DNA of 64,000 nt from contig CALSLT010000022.1 in NCBI GenBank assembly GCA_943787265.1, positions 124,001 through 188,000 of the forward strand. The letters run 5' to 3'. Below, in pieces: positions 19,117-28,900 of this stretch. The stretch is from an uncultured Planctomycetaceae bacterium. Lineage in GTDB: Bacteria > Planctomycetota > Planctomycetia > Planctomycetales > Planctomycetaceae. The notes beneath the pieces were generated by a model. That model searched no databases and was not told the origin of the DNA. It worked only from the letters and a program-made list of their open reading frames with translations. A program made the translations under genes and the position numbers. Every line of letters begins with the position of its first letter. Positions within the stretch are counted from its first letter, which is position 1.

Positions 19117-20079
19117 TCAGAGGTCAAGGAACACTTGTCGCGGTTCTGGCGTCAACGGATCGTGCTCTCTGACAAGCAAACGATAAGTTTCTAGATTCCC
19201 ATCGATCACTGTTGTGACTTCGCCCAGCTGAATGTCTCGGTCGGAACGCGCTGGTTGGGAAGCAGGAATCCAATTTAGGGATTGATTGCCAAGAATCTTA
19301 AGTTTAGACCCGATCGCTTGATACGCAGATCCGATTGAGCAGTCGATCAGAATCGATTCAGCATCTTCGGTGTTTTCTACGTTGAGTTCGACGTGAAGAT
19401 GTTTTCGTCCATGTTGATCTTTATTCAGTTGCCGAGTTGACAACAGAATCGATTCTTCGCTGCCGACAAGCACCACTTGGAAGTCGTTTGGGTTATCCGA
19501 TTTGAACGACAGCTCCCACTGATGTTTATGGAGTTCGACGTGCTCAAAATGGTAGACAAATGAGTCTACTGTCGTGTCTGGTGCTGGCGACTTCAGATTT
19601 CGTTTCACCGGCTGGACGACATACCATTGGCCGTCGGACTCACGTACGTACAAGTTTCTCCCGGCCGTTCCGCTGCCATTTCCGTCATATTTGAGCGAGA
19701 TTTCGTGGGTGGGTTTTACGGGGTGATCCCATTTCGTCCAGGAATCGAGTTTGTATTGCGAAATTGGGCCAATTTTGAATGAGTGGTTCTTCATTGGCTG
19801 AGCGGAGTTGATCCAGGACGAGGACTTCGGATCCTTGATGTCTAGTTCGGCAACGATCCTTGGATGAAGCACAGTAAGGAATGCATCCGCATCTTTTTGA
19901 TTGATGGACTCAACATATCTGTCAACGAGTTCTTCGGCCGACGATCCGCCCAACGTTTCGACTTCAGGAGCGTTTTCGACGCCATCCGGTTGGTTAGCTT
20001 GCTCGGCTGGCGGACTGGCCAGCCAATACAAGGCGGCGATTGGCGATATTGCGAGCACCAAGAGCATCAGCTTCTTCAT
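19117..20079 (-). CDS. hypothetical membrane-anchored protein with NTF2-like region
   Basis: About 320 residues from ATG 20079. Residues 1-22 are a basic plus hydrophobic anchor or signal without a lipobox Cys. After an acidic linker, the segment from EELVDRYVESINQKDADAFL to WYVVQPVKR looks like an NTF2/SnoaL-type cone fold; the C-terminal half is beta-rich and unassigned. The frame extends 24 codons upstream of the ATG, but the extension lacks a signal sequence. It is followed by, and on the same strand as, the end of glnE, which lies upstream in transcription, so it may be co-transcribed with glnE. Confidence 0.6.
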   Translation of the reverse strand: MKKLMLLVLAISPIAALYWLASPPAEQANQPDGVENAPEVETLGGSSAEELVDRYVESINQKDADAFLTVLHPRIVAELDIKDPKSSSWINSAQPMKNHSFKIGPISQYKLDSWTKWDHPVKPTHEISLKYDGNGSGTAGRNLYVRESDGQWYVVQPVKRNLKSPAPDTTVDSFVYHFEHVELHKHQWELSFKSDNPNDFQVVLVGSEESILLSTRQLNKDQHGRKHLHVELNVENTEDAESILIDCSIGSAYQAIGSKLKILGNQSLNWIPASQPARSDRDIQLGEVTTVIDGNLETYRLLVREHDPLTPEPRQVFLDL

Positions 20080-20176
20080 ACGTGTAACCTTATCGAAGGA
20101 GTGGTGGAGGTGCGGCCAAGTGCCATCGATCGTGCCGCTGTTTCCGTCCAATGCGATCTCGCAAGGAAGCAGTTGC

Positions 20177-23100
20177 TTAGCCAGTTAAGAGTGCTTCACA
20201 GAGTGTGTTGACAGTATTGGTTGTTGAGTCGATGTCGGATTGCAGTTGATTGAATTGACTGTATTTCAGACGACGGGCAAGGTACGCGAATTCTTCTGTT
20301 TCCAAGGCAGGAATCGCAAGGTCACGGGCATCGCCGCGAACCATACGGAGGGCGTCGATCAGGCGGCGCAGGAAGACGTAGCTGCTGCGTAGTCCGTCGA
20401 ATTGCTCGTCGGTAACGATGGCATACTTGTGAAGAGCGGTCAGGGCATCGGACGTTCCGGTTTGTCGAAGTTCCGGTAGTGCGTGACCGTGAGTGATTTG
20501 CAAAGCCTGAACCAGGTATTCGCAGTCGACCAGGCCGCCGGAACTCAACTTGGCGTTCCACACTCCTGGTTGTACGAGTTGGCGGAGCTGACGTTCACGC
20601 ATGGCTCGAAGGGCGTTTACGTCGAAGGGAGCCTTTGTGTAAACAAGCTTGTCGCGGAGTTGAGTGACTCGCTGGCCGAATTCGTCGTCGCCAGCGATCG
20701 GTCGCATTCTCACGAGTGACTGTCGTTCGTAGGGCCAGGCAGGGCCACCAGGAGCGAAGTAGGATTCAAAGGCGTCGAGTGAAACTGCCAGCGGGCCTGC
20801 GTTGCCGTACGGGCGCAGGCGAAGATCGATTTCAAATATTCCCTTGCGTCGAGCCTGGATGGTTTTTGTGAACGACTCGACAAGGTGGATGTAGAACTCC
20901 GACGCGGTGATTGGATTGTTGCCGTTTGTTTGCCCTTCTGTTTCGTAAACGAACATCAGCTCAATGTCGGATGCGAATCCGAGCTCCCAGCCGCCGGCTT
21001 TGCCGAGTGCAAAGACAGCGACTTTGATTGAGCGTTGCCGGTCTGGCTGACCTGATGGGTGCGAGGTTTTAGAGTTGTCTGACTGGGCATGAAGGCCCTC
21101 ACCCGCGGCTGAGACTGCGGCCTCTCCCGTAAGCGGGAGAGGTGACATGTTCTGCGGTTCGCCGTGTCGAGCTGCGAGACGGTCGTAGCAAATTCGGACG
21201 GCTTGTGATGTGACCGCTTCGGCGACGTCGGTCAATTCTTCTGAGAACTGCCCGAATTCGCTGATGTGACCAGCGATGTGTCGCATGTCGACGCGAAACA
21301 TCTCGCGGTCCTTAAAATCGTTGAGGCAGTTGCGCTTATCCTTGCTCGATTTTATGTGGCGGAGTTGCTCGGCCAGGTCGGTCTCCAATTGCTCGCGAGT
21401 ACGAATTGCCGACAAGCCCTCAACGTCACGCAGGACAGGAAACAGATTGTCGTGCTGTAGCCTGAGGAAATCTTCCCAAAGGAAATCGCTAACGCCCAGA
21501 AGTTTTGCCAGAGATTCGAGAACTTCTCGACGGTCGAGTGACGCGAGTTCTTCACCCCAGTCCGGGCGTTCGAACAGCCGTTCCAGAAGTTGTCCAAAAT
21601 GGAGCAGGGCGTTCTGTGGGTTCGGAGATTGTGGCAGCAGGTGTGTGAAGTGTTTGACGAGGACGACGGCCGCTCGAAGTCGAGACTGCATTTCCGGCCG
21701 CACAATTTTTGTGCCGTCCTGCCGGGCGATGAACAACGTGTCGAATGCTCGATCGCCCAGTGAAGTCAGAGTCACTCGATGGATGTCGTAGCCCAGTAGC
21801 GTGAGCGAGCTGGTCAGTTCGTAGATGAAACCTCGTGTGTCTTCCGCCGTGATTTTCAGCACGGTGAAGCGTTCTGACTGGTCGTTGTCGATATCGATGT
21901 CGATGGGCAAGAGCATCCCCGGAGTGGCCGACGCGTCAGTAAATGCCTGCGCGACTTTTTCGACGAGTCGAGCTTGAGCTTTGCGAAGCTGGCCATCTCG
22001 AACAAGCGTGACAAGATCTGTCAGGTCGGCCTGATAATTCTGCCAGATTTCCGTCAGTGTGTTGTCGTCCGGCGGGGTCAACGTAAATACGTCGACAAAC
22101 TTCTGGGCGGCAGTTGGAAGGCTGTTCGGGCCTGCCTGGTCGACCGAGTCTTCCAGGATATGGTCAGTTGTGAATGCATTGCCGCTGACGATGTCGAATC
22201 CGTACGCAAAGAGAAGTCCGCAGACCATTGCCAGGTCGCCGGTTTGATCGTAGCCGCAAACGGTCAGTTGAATACGATTGCCCGGCCCAGGTTTGGCTTC
22301 AACCAGAATCGGTCGTTCGGGGCTCAGGGTGTCCAGAATTTTTGCATGGCTGAGTATTTCGTCTTCTGAGAACACTTTGGCATACGTCGGCTCCATCGCT
22401 TCGGAGTGCCGCGGCCGCCTGTGAGATTTCGGCGTGCTCGTTGATGATTCGTTGGTGCCTGAACCTTCGGTGTTTTCGATGTATCTCGAAAATATCGTGC
22501 GGACTTCCGTGCAATGCTGGCTGTAGCTGGCGAGGAATGCGCCGGCGTTTGGGAAGTCTAGACGGCGTGCCAGGTAGGCGAGTTCTCGTTCATCTTTGGG
22601 CAGAGTGTGGACCTGCTTGTAGTGGAGCAGTTGAAGAGTGTGTTCGATTTTTCGCAGTAGCAGGTAGGCGGTGGTGAGTTGCCGAAATTCATCGGCTCGA
22701 AGGAAGTCAAGATCAGCCAGGCGGACGAGGCCGTCGAGTGTGCCGATGCTGCGTACGTGCCGGTTTTTGCGGCCGTGGCGGAGCTGTAGAAACTGAGTGA
22801 CGAACTCGATGTCGCGGATTGATCCTTGACCGGATTTGACTTCGCCGAATTTCGACCTTTCTTTTTAAGGCCAGATTCGATCTTCGCCTTCATTGTTCGA
22901 ACGTTTTCCCGAACCGCGTCGACTGATGCTTCAAACAGAAGATGGTCGGCCCGGTTGAGAAATTCGAAACCGATCGAAAGCGTGCCCGCAATCGGTCGCG
23001 CTTTGAGTAGAGCTTGCTTCTCCCACAGCTCGGCATTATTGGCCAGGTAGTCGACGAAGCTGTCCGCCGTGGTAACAAGTGGTCCGGAGTTCCCCCACGG

Positions 23101-23931
23101 CCGCAGTCGCATGTCGACTCGGTAGAGAAAGCTCCCTGACACAGAGTCCGTAAGCCCACGAATCAGTCGCTGTCCGACTTCCCAGTATCGCGACGAGTCG
23201 TCTCGCGAAACGAAGACAAGGTCGATGTCAGAGCTGTAGTTTAGTTCCTCGCCGCCCAGCTTGCCGAAAGCCAGCACGACGAATTCATCAACGTTGACGT
23301 CAAGGTCCGTACTTACGATTGAAAGAGCGGTCTGCACAATCGCGTCGGCCAGCAGCGAAAGCTGCACCGTGACCGACTTCAGATCGAGCAGGCCGAAGTT
23401 GTCGCACGCGCTGATGCGGAGAAGTTCCCAGTGCTGGTAGGTACGAAGAGTCTTAAACTTCTGTTGAGAATCCGCGGCCGTTGCCAATGCCTGTTCGGCT
23501 TCATGACGAAAGTCGTCGCGACTCTTGAAATCGGCGATGCGTTTGTGCTGGGTCAGACGTTCAAGGTAGTCGGGATTTCGAAGCAGGATCTCGGTCAGAA
23601 ATTGGCTGTTGACGAAGAGCTTGACGAGGATCTCAATTGCTCGTGGATTATCGGCGAGGAATTCGAGAGTTCGAACCGGATCTGGTACCGACTTGATGAA
23701 TCGTTCGAGGTTGAGGAGCGAGCTGTCCGGGCTGGCTGATTCCTGCAGAGCTGCCAGCAGCATTGGGAGTGTCGCCGTCAGTGCTTTTTGTCGGGCGTCA
23801 GTAGTGCTGAGTTCGAGTAGTCTTGCGTGTGCCGTTTTCCAGTCTGCAAAGTCGATTGGTGCAAGCAGAGCCTCGATGTCCACATCCGAGACATCCCTTT
23901 GCAGAAGTTGTGCCGTGTTTTTTCTAGACAT
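20177..23931 (-). CDS. glnE: bifunctional glutamine synthetase adenylyltransferase/deadenylase GlnE (frameshifted)
   Basis: Two frames together give a full-length GlnE. The first (23931 to about 22858) has the deadenylase nucleotidyltransferase motif AFGKLGGEELNYSSDIDLVFV and RVDMRLRPWG. Then the frame slips by one, and the second frame resumes with GEVKSGQGSIRDIEFV and runs to 20177, including the adenylyltransferase motif ALGKAGGWELGFASDIELMFV and IDLRLRPYGNAGPL. Each frame alone ends or begins in non-homologous sequence. The slip is at a run of five A in the coding strand (22861-22869), most likely a missing A. GlnE adjusts glutamine synthetase activity by adenylylation in response to PII. 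A palindromic repeat is inserted in frame between the two halves of the C-terminal unit. Confidence 0.85.
21094..21145. repeat. palindromic repeat inserted in frame within glnE
   Basis: A perfect 9-bp palindrome with TAAG loop (21121-21129 with 21134-21142), preceded by a CCCTCACCC block at about 21095-21103. It has the form of the widespread CCTCTCCCG-loop-CGGGAGAGG dispersed element. In the glnE frame it encodes a Pro/Leu/Gly/Ala linker (MSPLPLTGEAAVSAAGEGL) not expected in the family, just before the adenylyltransferase motif. Confidence 0.6.
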
Positions 23932-24272
23932 GCGATGAGCTGTTGGCTGCAGGCTGGGTGAATCTTAGATGAGTCACGGATGTGCTGTCGGAAGTTTAGC
24001 CGCTCAGCGAGCCTGGGGCAGAGTTCAACTGAATGATCGTTTTGTTTTACTCAGGATGGTGACGCTGCATGTACGGAACACTGATCGATGCTAATCTTCA
24101 CAGATTGAAATACTGTGAATGAAGTCCGAGCGGGCAGCTCTCTGATTGATTCGCGTCATTCAGCGAAGATTCGTGTTCCAATAGCTTGTCGCTCGGCCCT
24201 CGTGGTTTTGAATTCGCGACAGGTCTAAGGTCTATCGCCTGACGATCGAGTTCACTTTCATCAGAAAAAGTA
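23932..24272. other. 341-bp gene-free region between divergent glnE and the VWA gene
   Basis: No gene, strong hairpin or clear consensus promoter was found. As the genes diverge, the promoters of both must lie here or overlap it. A short reverse ORF (24098-24439) overlaps the VWA gene start and is not supported. Confidence 0.4.
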
Positions 24273-26642
24273 ATGCTCGCTAGCTTCCCATTAATCCTTG
24301 CTTTCGGCTTTGCCACACCGATCCTGCTCGGTGGATTGGTGCTGGCGGGGATCCCGCTTCTGATCCATCTGCTGCATAAACGGCGGTACGTTGAAGTCGA
24401 ATTCGCGGCGATGAGATTTCTGATCGAGGCCACTCGCAAGCGGGCAAGGCGGACTCGGATTGAGCAATTGATTTTGCTGGTGCTGAGAACGCTGGTGCTG
24501 GCTTTGCTTGTCCTGGCGATGGCTCGGCCGCATTTTGAAACGGGCGAAGGACTTCTGACGGCGGATCAGCCGACGCATCGAATCGTTGTGGTCGATACGT
24601 CGTTCAGCATGCAGCTTGCTGATGAGCTGGCCACGGTGCAGCCTGGTCAGAATTCAGAAGGCGATGCCGGAACGGGTGTTGAGCGGGCTCGCGATGCAGT
24701 GCGGCGGCTGGTCGATAATGGCCGACGTGGCGATGCGTGGAATCTGGTCCGTATTTCGGGGCGCGAACCGTTTGGCGTTATCAATCAGGCAGCCTTTAAT
24801 TCGGAAGCCGTGCTGGAGGAAATCTCAACATTGTCTGCGACGGATTCTGCGGGGGATCTCGCGGGAGCTTTTGAGACTGTGCTTACAATGCTGAAGCAGG
24901 CTCCCGAGATTCCTCGAAAGGAAGTCGTCTTTGTCAGCGATCTTCAGGCGTCGATGTGGGCTCCCGAATTGTCAACCCAGAAACGCCGACTGCGAGAGCT
25001 GGCTGGGAAGATCGGGGAGTCCGCGGTCGTCTCGGTTGTCAATGCGGGCAGCGTTGGAGTTCGGAATCTGGCGGTGACGGCTCTTGAATTGGAAACCGGA
25101 GCGGCGGCGACCGATCAGCCGGTGTCGTTTCGATCAGCCGTCCGGAATTTTGGTGAGTCGGTGCTACGTGGGCAGGTCGCAGAGTTGCTCGTTGACGGGC
25201 GTCTGGTCGACACCAAACGAGTTGATTTGCCGCCGGGGATCGACGTTCCAATCAACTGGCTGCACACGTTTCGTGCAGCGGGCGAATTTCGTGTCGAAGT
25301 TCATCTTCAGGATGATCCGTTGCCGGTTGACAATCGTCGTTGGCTGGCGGTCCCGGTTCGTGAGGAATTGTCTGTTTTGTTGGTAGATGGAACACCTTCC
25401 GGCCGTGATCGAGACTCGGCAACGTACTACGTCTCACGAGCTTTGGATCCGGCGACGCTGGAAGATTCAGCCGGTGCGTTTGTCCGTCCGCGAGTTATAG
25501 CCGAAGGCGAATTGCCATCAGTCAGTCTGGCTGCGTATGACGTGGTTGTGTTGTGCAACGTGGGATTGCTGACCGAACCTGAAGGGACAGTGCTTGAGTC
25601 GTTTGTCCGAAGTGGCGGCGGACTGGTCGTCCTGCCGGGGGACCGAGTTAACGCCGACAGTTACAACCAGAGACTGTTTCGCGACGGCAACGGCATCCTT
25701 CCGGCTCGACTCGGAGAGTTTAAAGTTGTAGAGAATCGCGACGAGGTGCTGACATTCGATGCTCGCGGATTTGAGCATCCACTTGTGCGTGCATTTCGAG
25801 GAAATCCTGGAGCAGGGCTCGAATCGACGATGACGCAGAAGTACGTGTCTCTTTCTCCGAGCGACTCGGCAACCGTCGGGCTGTGGTTCAGTGATGGTGC
25901 TCCTGCTTTGGTCGAATCAGCAGCCGGGACCGGCCGAGTGATTCTTGCGGCGACGAGTGCAGATGATCGATGGGGGACGTGGGCGATCTGGGCTCCGAGC
26001 TTCGTTCCAATTATGAACGAGATGGTGCTTCATTCCGTTTCCGGTCGGTGGAAGAATCGCCAGTTGGGCGTTGGTGAGCCCATTCTGACAACCTGGCCGG
26101 CTCGCGTGTTCGACATGCCAGTCGCAGTACGACCGCCTGATGGGCCGGAAGTTGTGATCAGTTTGCAGGACAGCGGAAACGTCGTTGCGGCATCTTTCGA
26201 TCAGACGGACAACGCCGGGGTGTACGAACTGAATCTCGGGTCACCGATAAACCGCAAAGAACTTTATGCGGTCAACGTCGAGCTGGAGGAAAGTGACCTC
26301 ACGCCCGCCGATTGGCAGACGCTTCAGACTGAGTTGTTCCCTGAAGTCGATGTCCGAATCTGGAACGCCGAATCACCCGGCTTCGAGTCCGTTCGGCCAG
26401 AGTTGCGGTCTGGGCTGTCATTGTTAACTCGCAGTCTTGCGTGGACGGTTCTGGTCCTGCTGATGATTGAACCGCTCCTGGCCTGGCGATTTCTTCCAGG
26501 CGCCATTGTGCTCGGAGTTGCGGCAGTGTTGGCTCTGTCGATTCCGACGCTCGGCTGGCAGGTGGTTGTCGTTCTCGCACTTGCGTCGGCGGGGGCCGTA
26601 ACTTTCTGGAGTCGGCGTCGGTTGCTGAGTGCTTCAGATTGA
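24273..26642 (+). CDS. BatA / VWA domain membrane protein
   Basis: 789 residues. The first 95 are the aerotolerance-regulator N-terminal (BatA) module: hydrophobic helix, IPLLIHLLHKRRYVEVEFAAMRFL, second helix ending in ARPHFE. A von Willebrand factor A domain follows with a MIDAS-like DTSFSM motif (near residue 107). A long extracytoplasmic middle (glutamine-amidotransferase-like around residues 360-560) precedes two C-terminal membrane helices. Such proteins normally sit in MoxR-DUF58-VWA clusters; here it stands alone. The role is unknown, probably an envelope assembly or stress function. Confidence 0.82.
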   Translation: MLASFPLILAFGFATPILLGGLVLAGIPLLIHLLHKRRYVEVEFAAMRFLIEATRKRARRTRIEQLILLVLRTLVLALLVLAMARPHFETGEGLLTADQPTHRIVVVDTSFSMQLADELATVQPGQNSEGDAGTGVERARDAVRRLVDNGRRGDAWNLVRISGREPFGVINQAAFNSEAVLEEISTLSATDSAGDLAGAFETVLTMLKQAPEIPRKEVVFVSDLQASMWAPELSTQKRRLRELAGKIGESAVVSVVNAGSVGVRNLAVTALELETGAAATDQPVSFRSAVRNFGESVLRGQVAELLVDGRLVDTKRVDLPPGIDVPINWLHTFRAAGEFRVEVHLQDDPLPVDNRRWLAVPVREELSVLLVDGTPSGRDRDSATYYVSRALDPATLEDSAGAFVRPRVIAEGELPSVSLAAYDVVVLCNVGLLTEPEGTVLESFVRSGGGLVVLPGDRVNADSYNQRLFRDGNGILPARLGEFKVVENRDEVLTFDARGFEHPLVRAFRGNPGAGLESTMTQKYVSLSPSDSATVGLWFSDGAPALVESAAGTGRVILAATSADDRWGTWAIWAPSFVPIMNEMVLHSVSGRWKNRQLGVGEPILTTWPARVFDMPVAVRPPDGPEVVISLQDSGNVVAASFDQTDNAGVYELNLGSPINRKELYAVNVELEESDLTPADWQTLQTELFPEVDVRIWNAESPGFESVRPELRSGLSLLTRSLAWTVLVLLMIEPLLAWRFLPGAIVLGVAAVLALSIPTLGWQVVVVLALASAGAVTFWSRRRLLSASD

Positions 26643-26681
26643 GACTTGACGGCTCGGAGTTCTGTGAATGCGGGATGCCTC

Positions 26682-26727
26682 TTGACGAGCTTCTACACGA
26701 GTAGTAATCTCTCTTCTACATTAGTAG
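26682..26727 (+). promoter_or_regulatory. promoter with two operator-like dyads for the blaI operon
   Basis: TTGACG (26682-26687) and TAATCT (26705-26710), 17 bases apart, form a good sigma-70 promoter. Two related 12-bp dyads lie on it: CTACACGAGTAG (26693-26704) in the spacer and CTACATTAGTAG (26716-26727) at the expected transcription start, 23 bases apart. Each has CTAC/GTAG half-sites. BlaI/MecI repressors bind paired dyads of TAC/GTA character overlapping their own promoters, so these are probably autoregulatory operators. Confidence 0.65.
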
Positions 26728-26757
26728 TAGTGATTGTGGATCGCATGGAGGGTGGCA

Positions 26758-27153
26758 ATGTCGGGGCAGGTGCGGCTGGCTGAGCTTCAGTTGGCGATTA
26801 TGAATGTCTTGTGGGATGACGGAGAAGCGACCGTCTCCAGAGTTCGTGAGGTGCTCGAAGCGGCAGAACGCCCGCTGGCTCACACCACGGTGGCGACGAT
26901 GCTATCGCGAATGGAGGCCGAGGGGCACGTCGAGCGTCGCACTGAAAATCGCGTCAACGTCTATCGACCGTTGCTCCAGCGCAGCGACGTGAGTCGGACG
27001 ATGGTTTCCGATCTGACCGCTCGATTGTTCGGCGGAGACGTTACGCAGATGGTCGCTCAATTGCTGGCCGGTGCCGACGTGACGCCGGAAGAAATCGTGC
27101 GGCTGAAGAAGCTGGTCCGCGACAAGGAAAAGGAGGTCCGTGATGGACAATAG
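26758..27153 (+). CDS. BlaI/MecI/CopY family transcriptional repressor
   Basis: About 131 residues from ATG 26758, which has GGAGG eight bases before it; the frame opens eight codons earlier. Winged-helix residues (LAELQLAIMNVLWDDGEATV and TTVATMLSRMEAEGHV) match the BlaI N-terminal DNA-binding domain, and the C-terminal helices form the dimer and cleavage region. These repressors are inactivated when a membrane BlaR/MecR metalloprotease senses its signal. The next gene is such a protease and overlaps by 11 bases. Confidence 0.9.
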   Translation: MSGQVRLAELQLAIMNVLWDDGEATVSRVREVLEAAERPLAHTTVATMLSRMEAEGHVERRTENRVNVYRPLLQRSDVSRTMVSDLTARLFGGDVTQMVAQLLAGADVTPEEIVRLKKLVRDKEKEVRDGQ

Positions 27154-28900
27154 CCTTTTCATTCTGGCGAGTAGCGTTGCGGCGGATGCTGGTGCTTCGT
27201 TTGTCGAAAGTGGATTTGTTCGGTGCCTTGCGACTTTCGCCGTGACCTACTGGCTGCACTCGACATTGCTGCTCGCTGCCGCGTGGTTGTTGTTGCGAAC
27301 GCTGAAGCCGAACAGTCATTTCATCCGCGAGCGAGTTTGGAAGATTGCCGCGATGACCGGATTTGTGACTGCTGCAGCGCAGTTGGCGACGGGGCTGGGT
27401 ATTCCTGTCTTGTCGACGTCGGCTTCGACAAACTCCGTGTCAGAGATTTCCGTAGACGACGGCGCCGCATCGGGACCGAGAGTTCGGACGTCGGACTCTG
27501 CCGAAGCCAGCCGGCATCTCGCGACGTCGCTGACAATGGTTCAGGAATCACTGAATCAGCTGGGCGAAGGGCTTCCGAAAACATTGGCCGAGTCTAAATC
27601 TCGACCGTCCGAAGCGATTTCGTCCAACGAGAAGTTTCCAACGGAAAGCGCCGATCGGAATGCGTCGCTGGCTCCATGGGTCACGTTCCTTCCGATCGAT
27701 GAACCCCTGGGAGTGGCTTCTGACCTGGCCGGTGTTGGGCAAAGCGGCGGCCTTTCGTCCGTTGAGTCGGGAACGTTAGTGTCGGATGTGCCAGGTTTCG
27801 CTTCGGGGGCAACGGGCGACGATGTCATCAGCAGAGCGTTTCGCTGGTTGGTGGTCTTATGGTTCGGGGTGAGTTTGCTTTACTTCATCTCCCAAACGTT
27901 GCGATTTCGGTGGCAGATGAGACACGTTCGTACCGCATCGCCGTCGCACCGAAAGTTGCTCGATTCTATTTGTGAGAGTCGCGGTGTGACTCGCAAGGTT
28001 CGACTGCTCAGGTCGGATCAATTTGTTGAGCCGGTTGCGTATGGCCTGCTGAACTGGACGATTCTTCTGCCCGCTCAGATCGAGAAGCGTCTTAATCGTG
28101 ACGAACTAACCGCGCTGCTTTCGCACGAGCTGGCACATCTGACACGCGGCGACATTGTTTGGTTGTTAATTGGGCGGGTACTGACGACGTGTTTCGCGTT
28201 TCAGCCGCTGAATTTTCTCGCGAAGCGGAGCTGGCAGGAGCACGCCGAGTTTCAATGCGACGACTGGGCGGTGGATCGAAACGTTGATCGGTTGACGCTG
28301 GCTCGAAGCCTGACGCTCGTTGCTGAATGGCGAGCCGGACAGACGCGTTGTGCGGGAGTCGTTTCGGCAGGCGGATCACACTTTCACGTTTCAGATCGGG
28401 TTGAGCGACTGGTCGCCGATGCTGTACCTGATAACTGGCTTCGACGATCAAGGCGACTCGCGATTCACCTGATGGCCATGCTGGCCGCCGCGTTGCTAAT
28501 CACGTTTGGCCCGCAGATCGCCGACGCCGAACGGGCTAATGCTGAGTCAAATCAGACGTCTGCCGAAGCAACTGATGCGGACGCGACGGTCGAGGCAGAA
28601 GTAACGGGTGAGGACGACGTGACCGTTGCTTCAATCAGTGAGTTAATCCGAGAAGTCGAAGGGCTTTCCGGAGACGTCTCGGTGTTGGTCGCCGAGTTGC
28701 GAACCTTCGAGCCGCTGCTGGCGGAACTCGAACAACACCCGCATCTGGCAGATCAGGTTTCGCAACTGCGAATCCGCATCGGTCTGCTGCGGAAGATCGC
28801 CGCCGCTAAAGCAAGGTCTGAGGCGGTCTCGACGAACGAATTTCAAAACAGTCACAGTCAACGGCAGGACGCCGGAACATCGACAGGAGAAATGGAATGA
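27143..28900 (+). CDS. M56 family (BlaR1/MecR1-like) membrane metallopeptidase
   Basis: About 585 residues. Membrane helices near residues 28-50 and 60-85, then a long Ser/Ala/Glu-rich linker (about 95-230), another helix (about 240-260) and the M56 catalytic domain with LSHELAHLTRGDIVW (HExxH near residue 328), followed by EFQCDDWAVD as the distal metal-ligand region. One more helix follows near 440 and a short coiled C-terminus. There is no penicillin-binding sensor domain, so the signal is not a beta-lactam bound by this protein. AGGAGG sits six bases before ATG 27143, inside the blaI-like gene, pointing to coupled translation. Confidence 0.87.
   Translation: MDNSLFILASSVAADAGASFVESGFVRCLATFAVTYWLHSTLLLAAAWLLLRTLKPNSHFIRERVWKIAAMTGFVTAAAQLATGLGIPVLSTSASTNSVSEISVDDGAASGPRVRTSDSAEASRHLATSLTMVQESLNQLGEGLPKTLAESKSRPSEAISSNEKFPTESADRNASLAPWVTFLPIDEPLGVASDLAGVGQSGGLSSVESGTLVSDVPGFASGATGDDVISRAFRWLVVLWFGVSLLYFISQTLRFRWQMRHVRTASPSHRKLLDSICESRGVTRKVRLLRSDQFVEPVAYGLLNWTILLPAQIEKRLNRDELTALLSHELAHLTRGDIVWLLIGRVLTTCFAFQPLNFLAKRSWQEHAEFQCDDWAVDRNVDRLTLARSLTLVAEWRAGQTRCAGVVSAGGSHFHVSDRVERLVADAVPDNWLRRSRRLAIHLMAMLAAALLITFGPQIADAERANAESNQTSAEATDADATVEAEVTGEDDVTVASISELIREVEGLSGDVSVLVAELRTFEPLLAELEQHPHLADQVSQLRIRIGLLRKIAAAKARSEAVSTNEFQNSHSQRQDAGTSTGEME

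Noticed and set aside
22858-22875. Programmed dnaX-like -1 frameshift in glnE
   Set aside because: The heptamer is T-AAA-AAG, not A-AAA-AAG, and there is no reason for GlnE to need frameshifting. A missing base is simpler. It is kept only as a low-interest finding.
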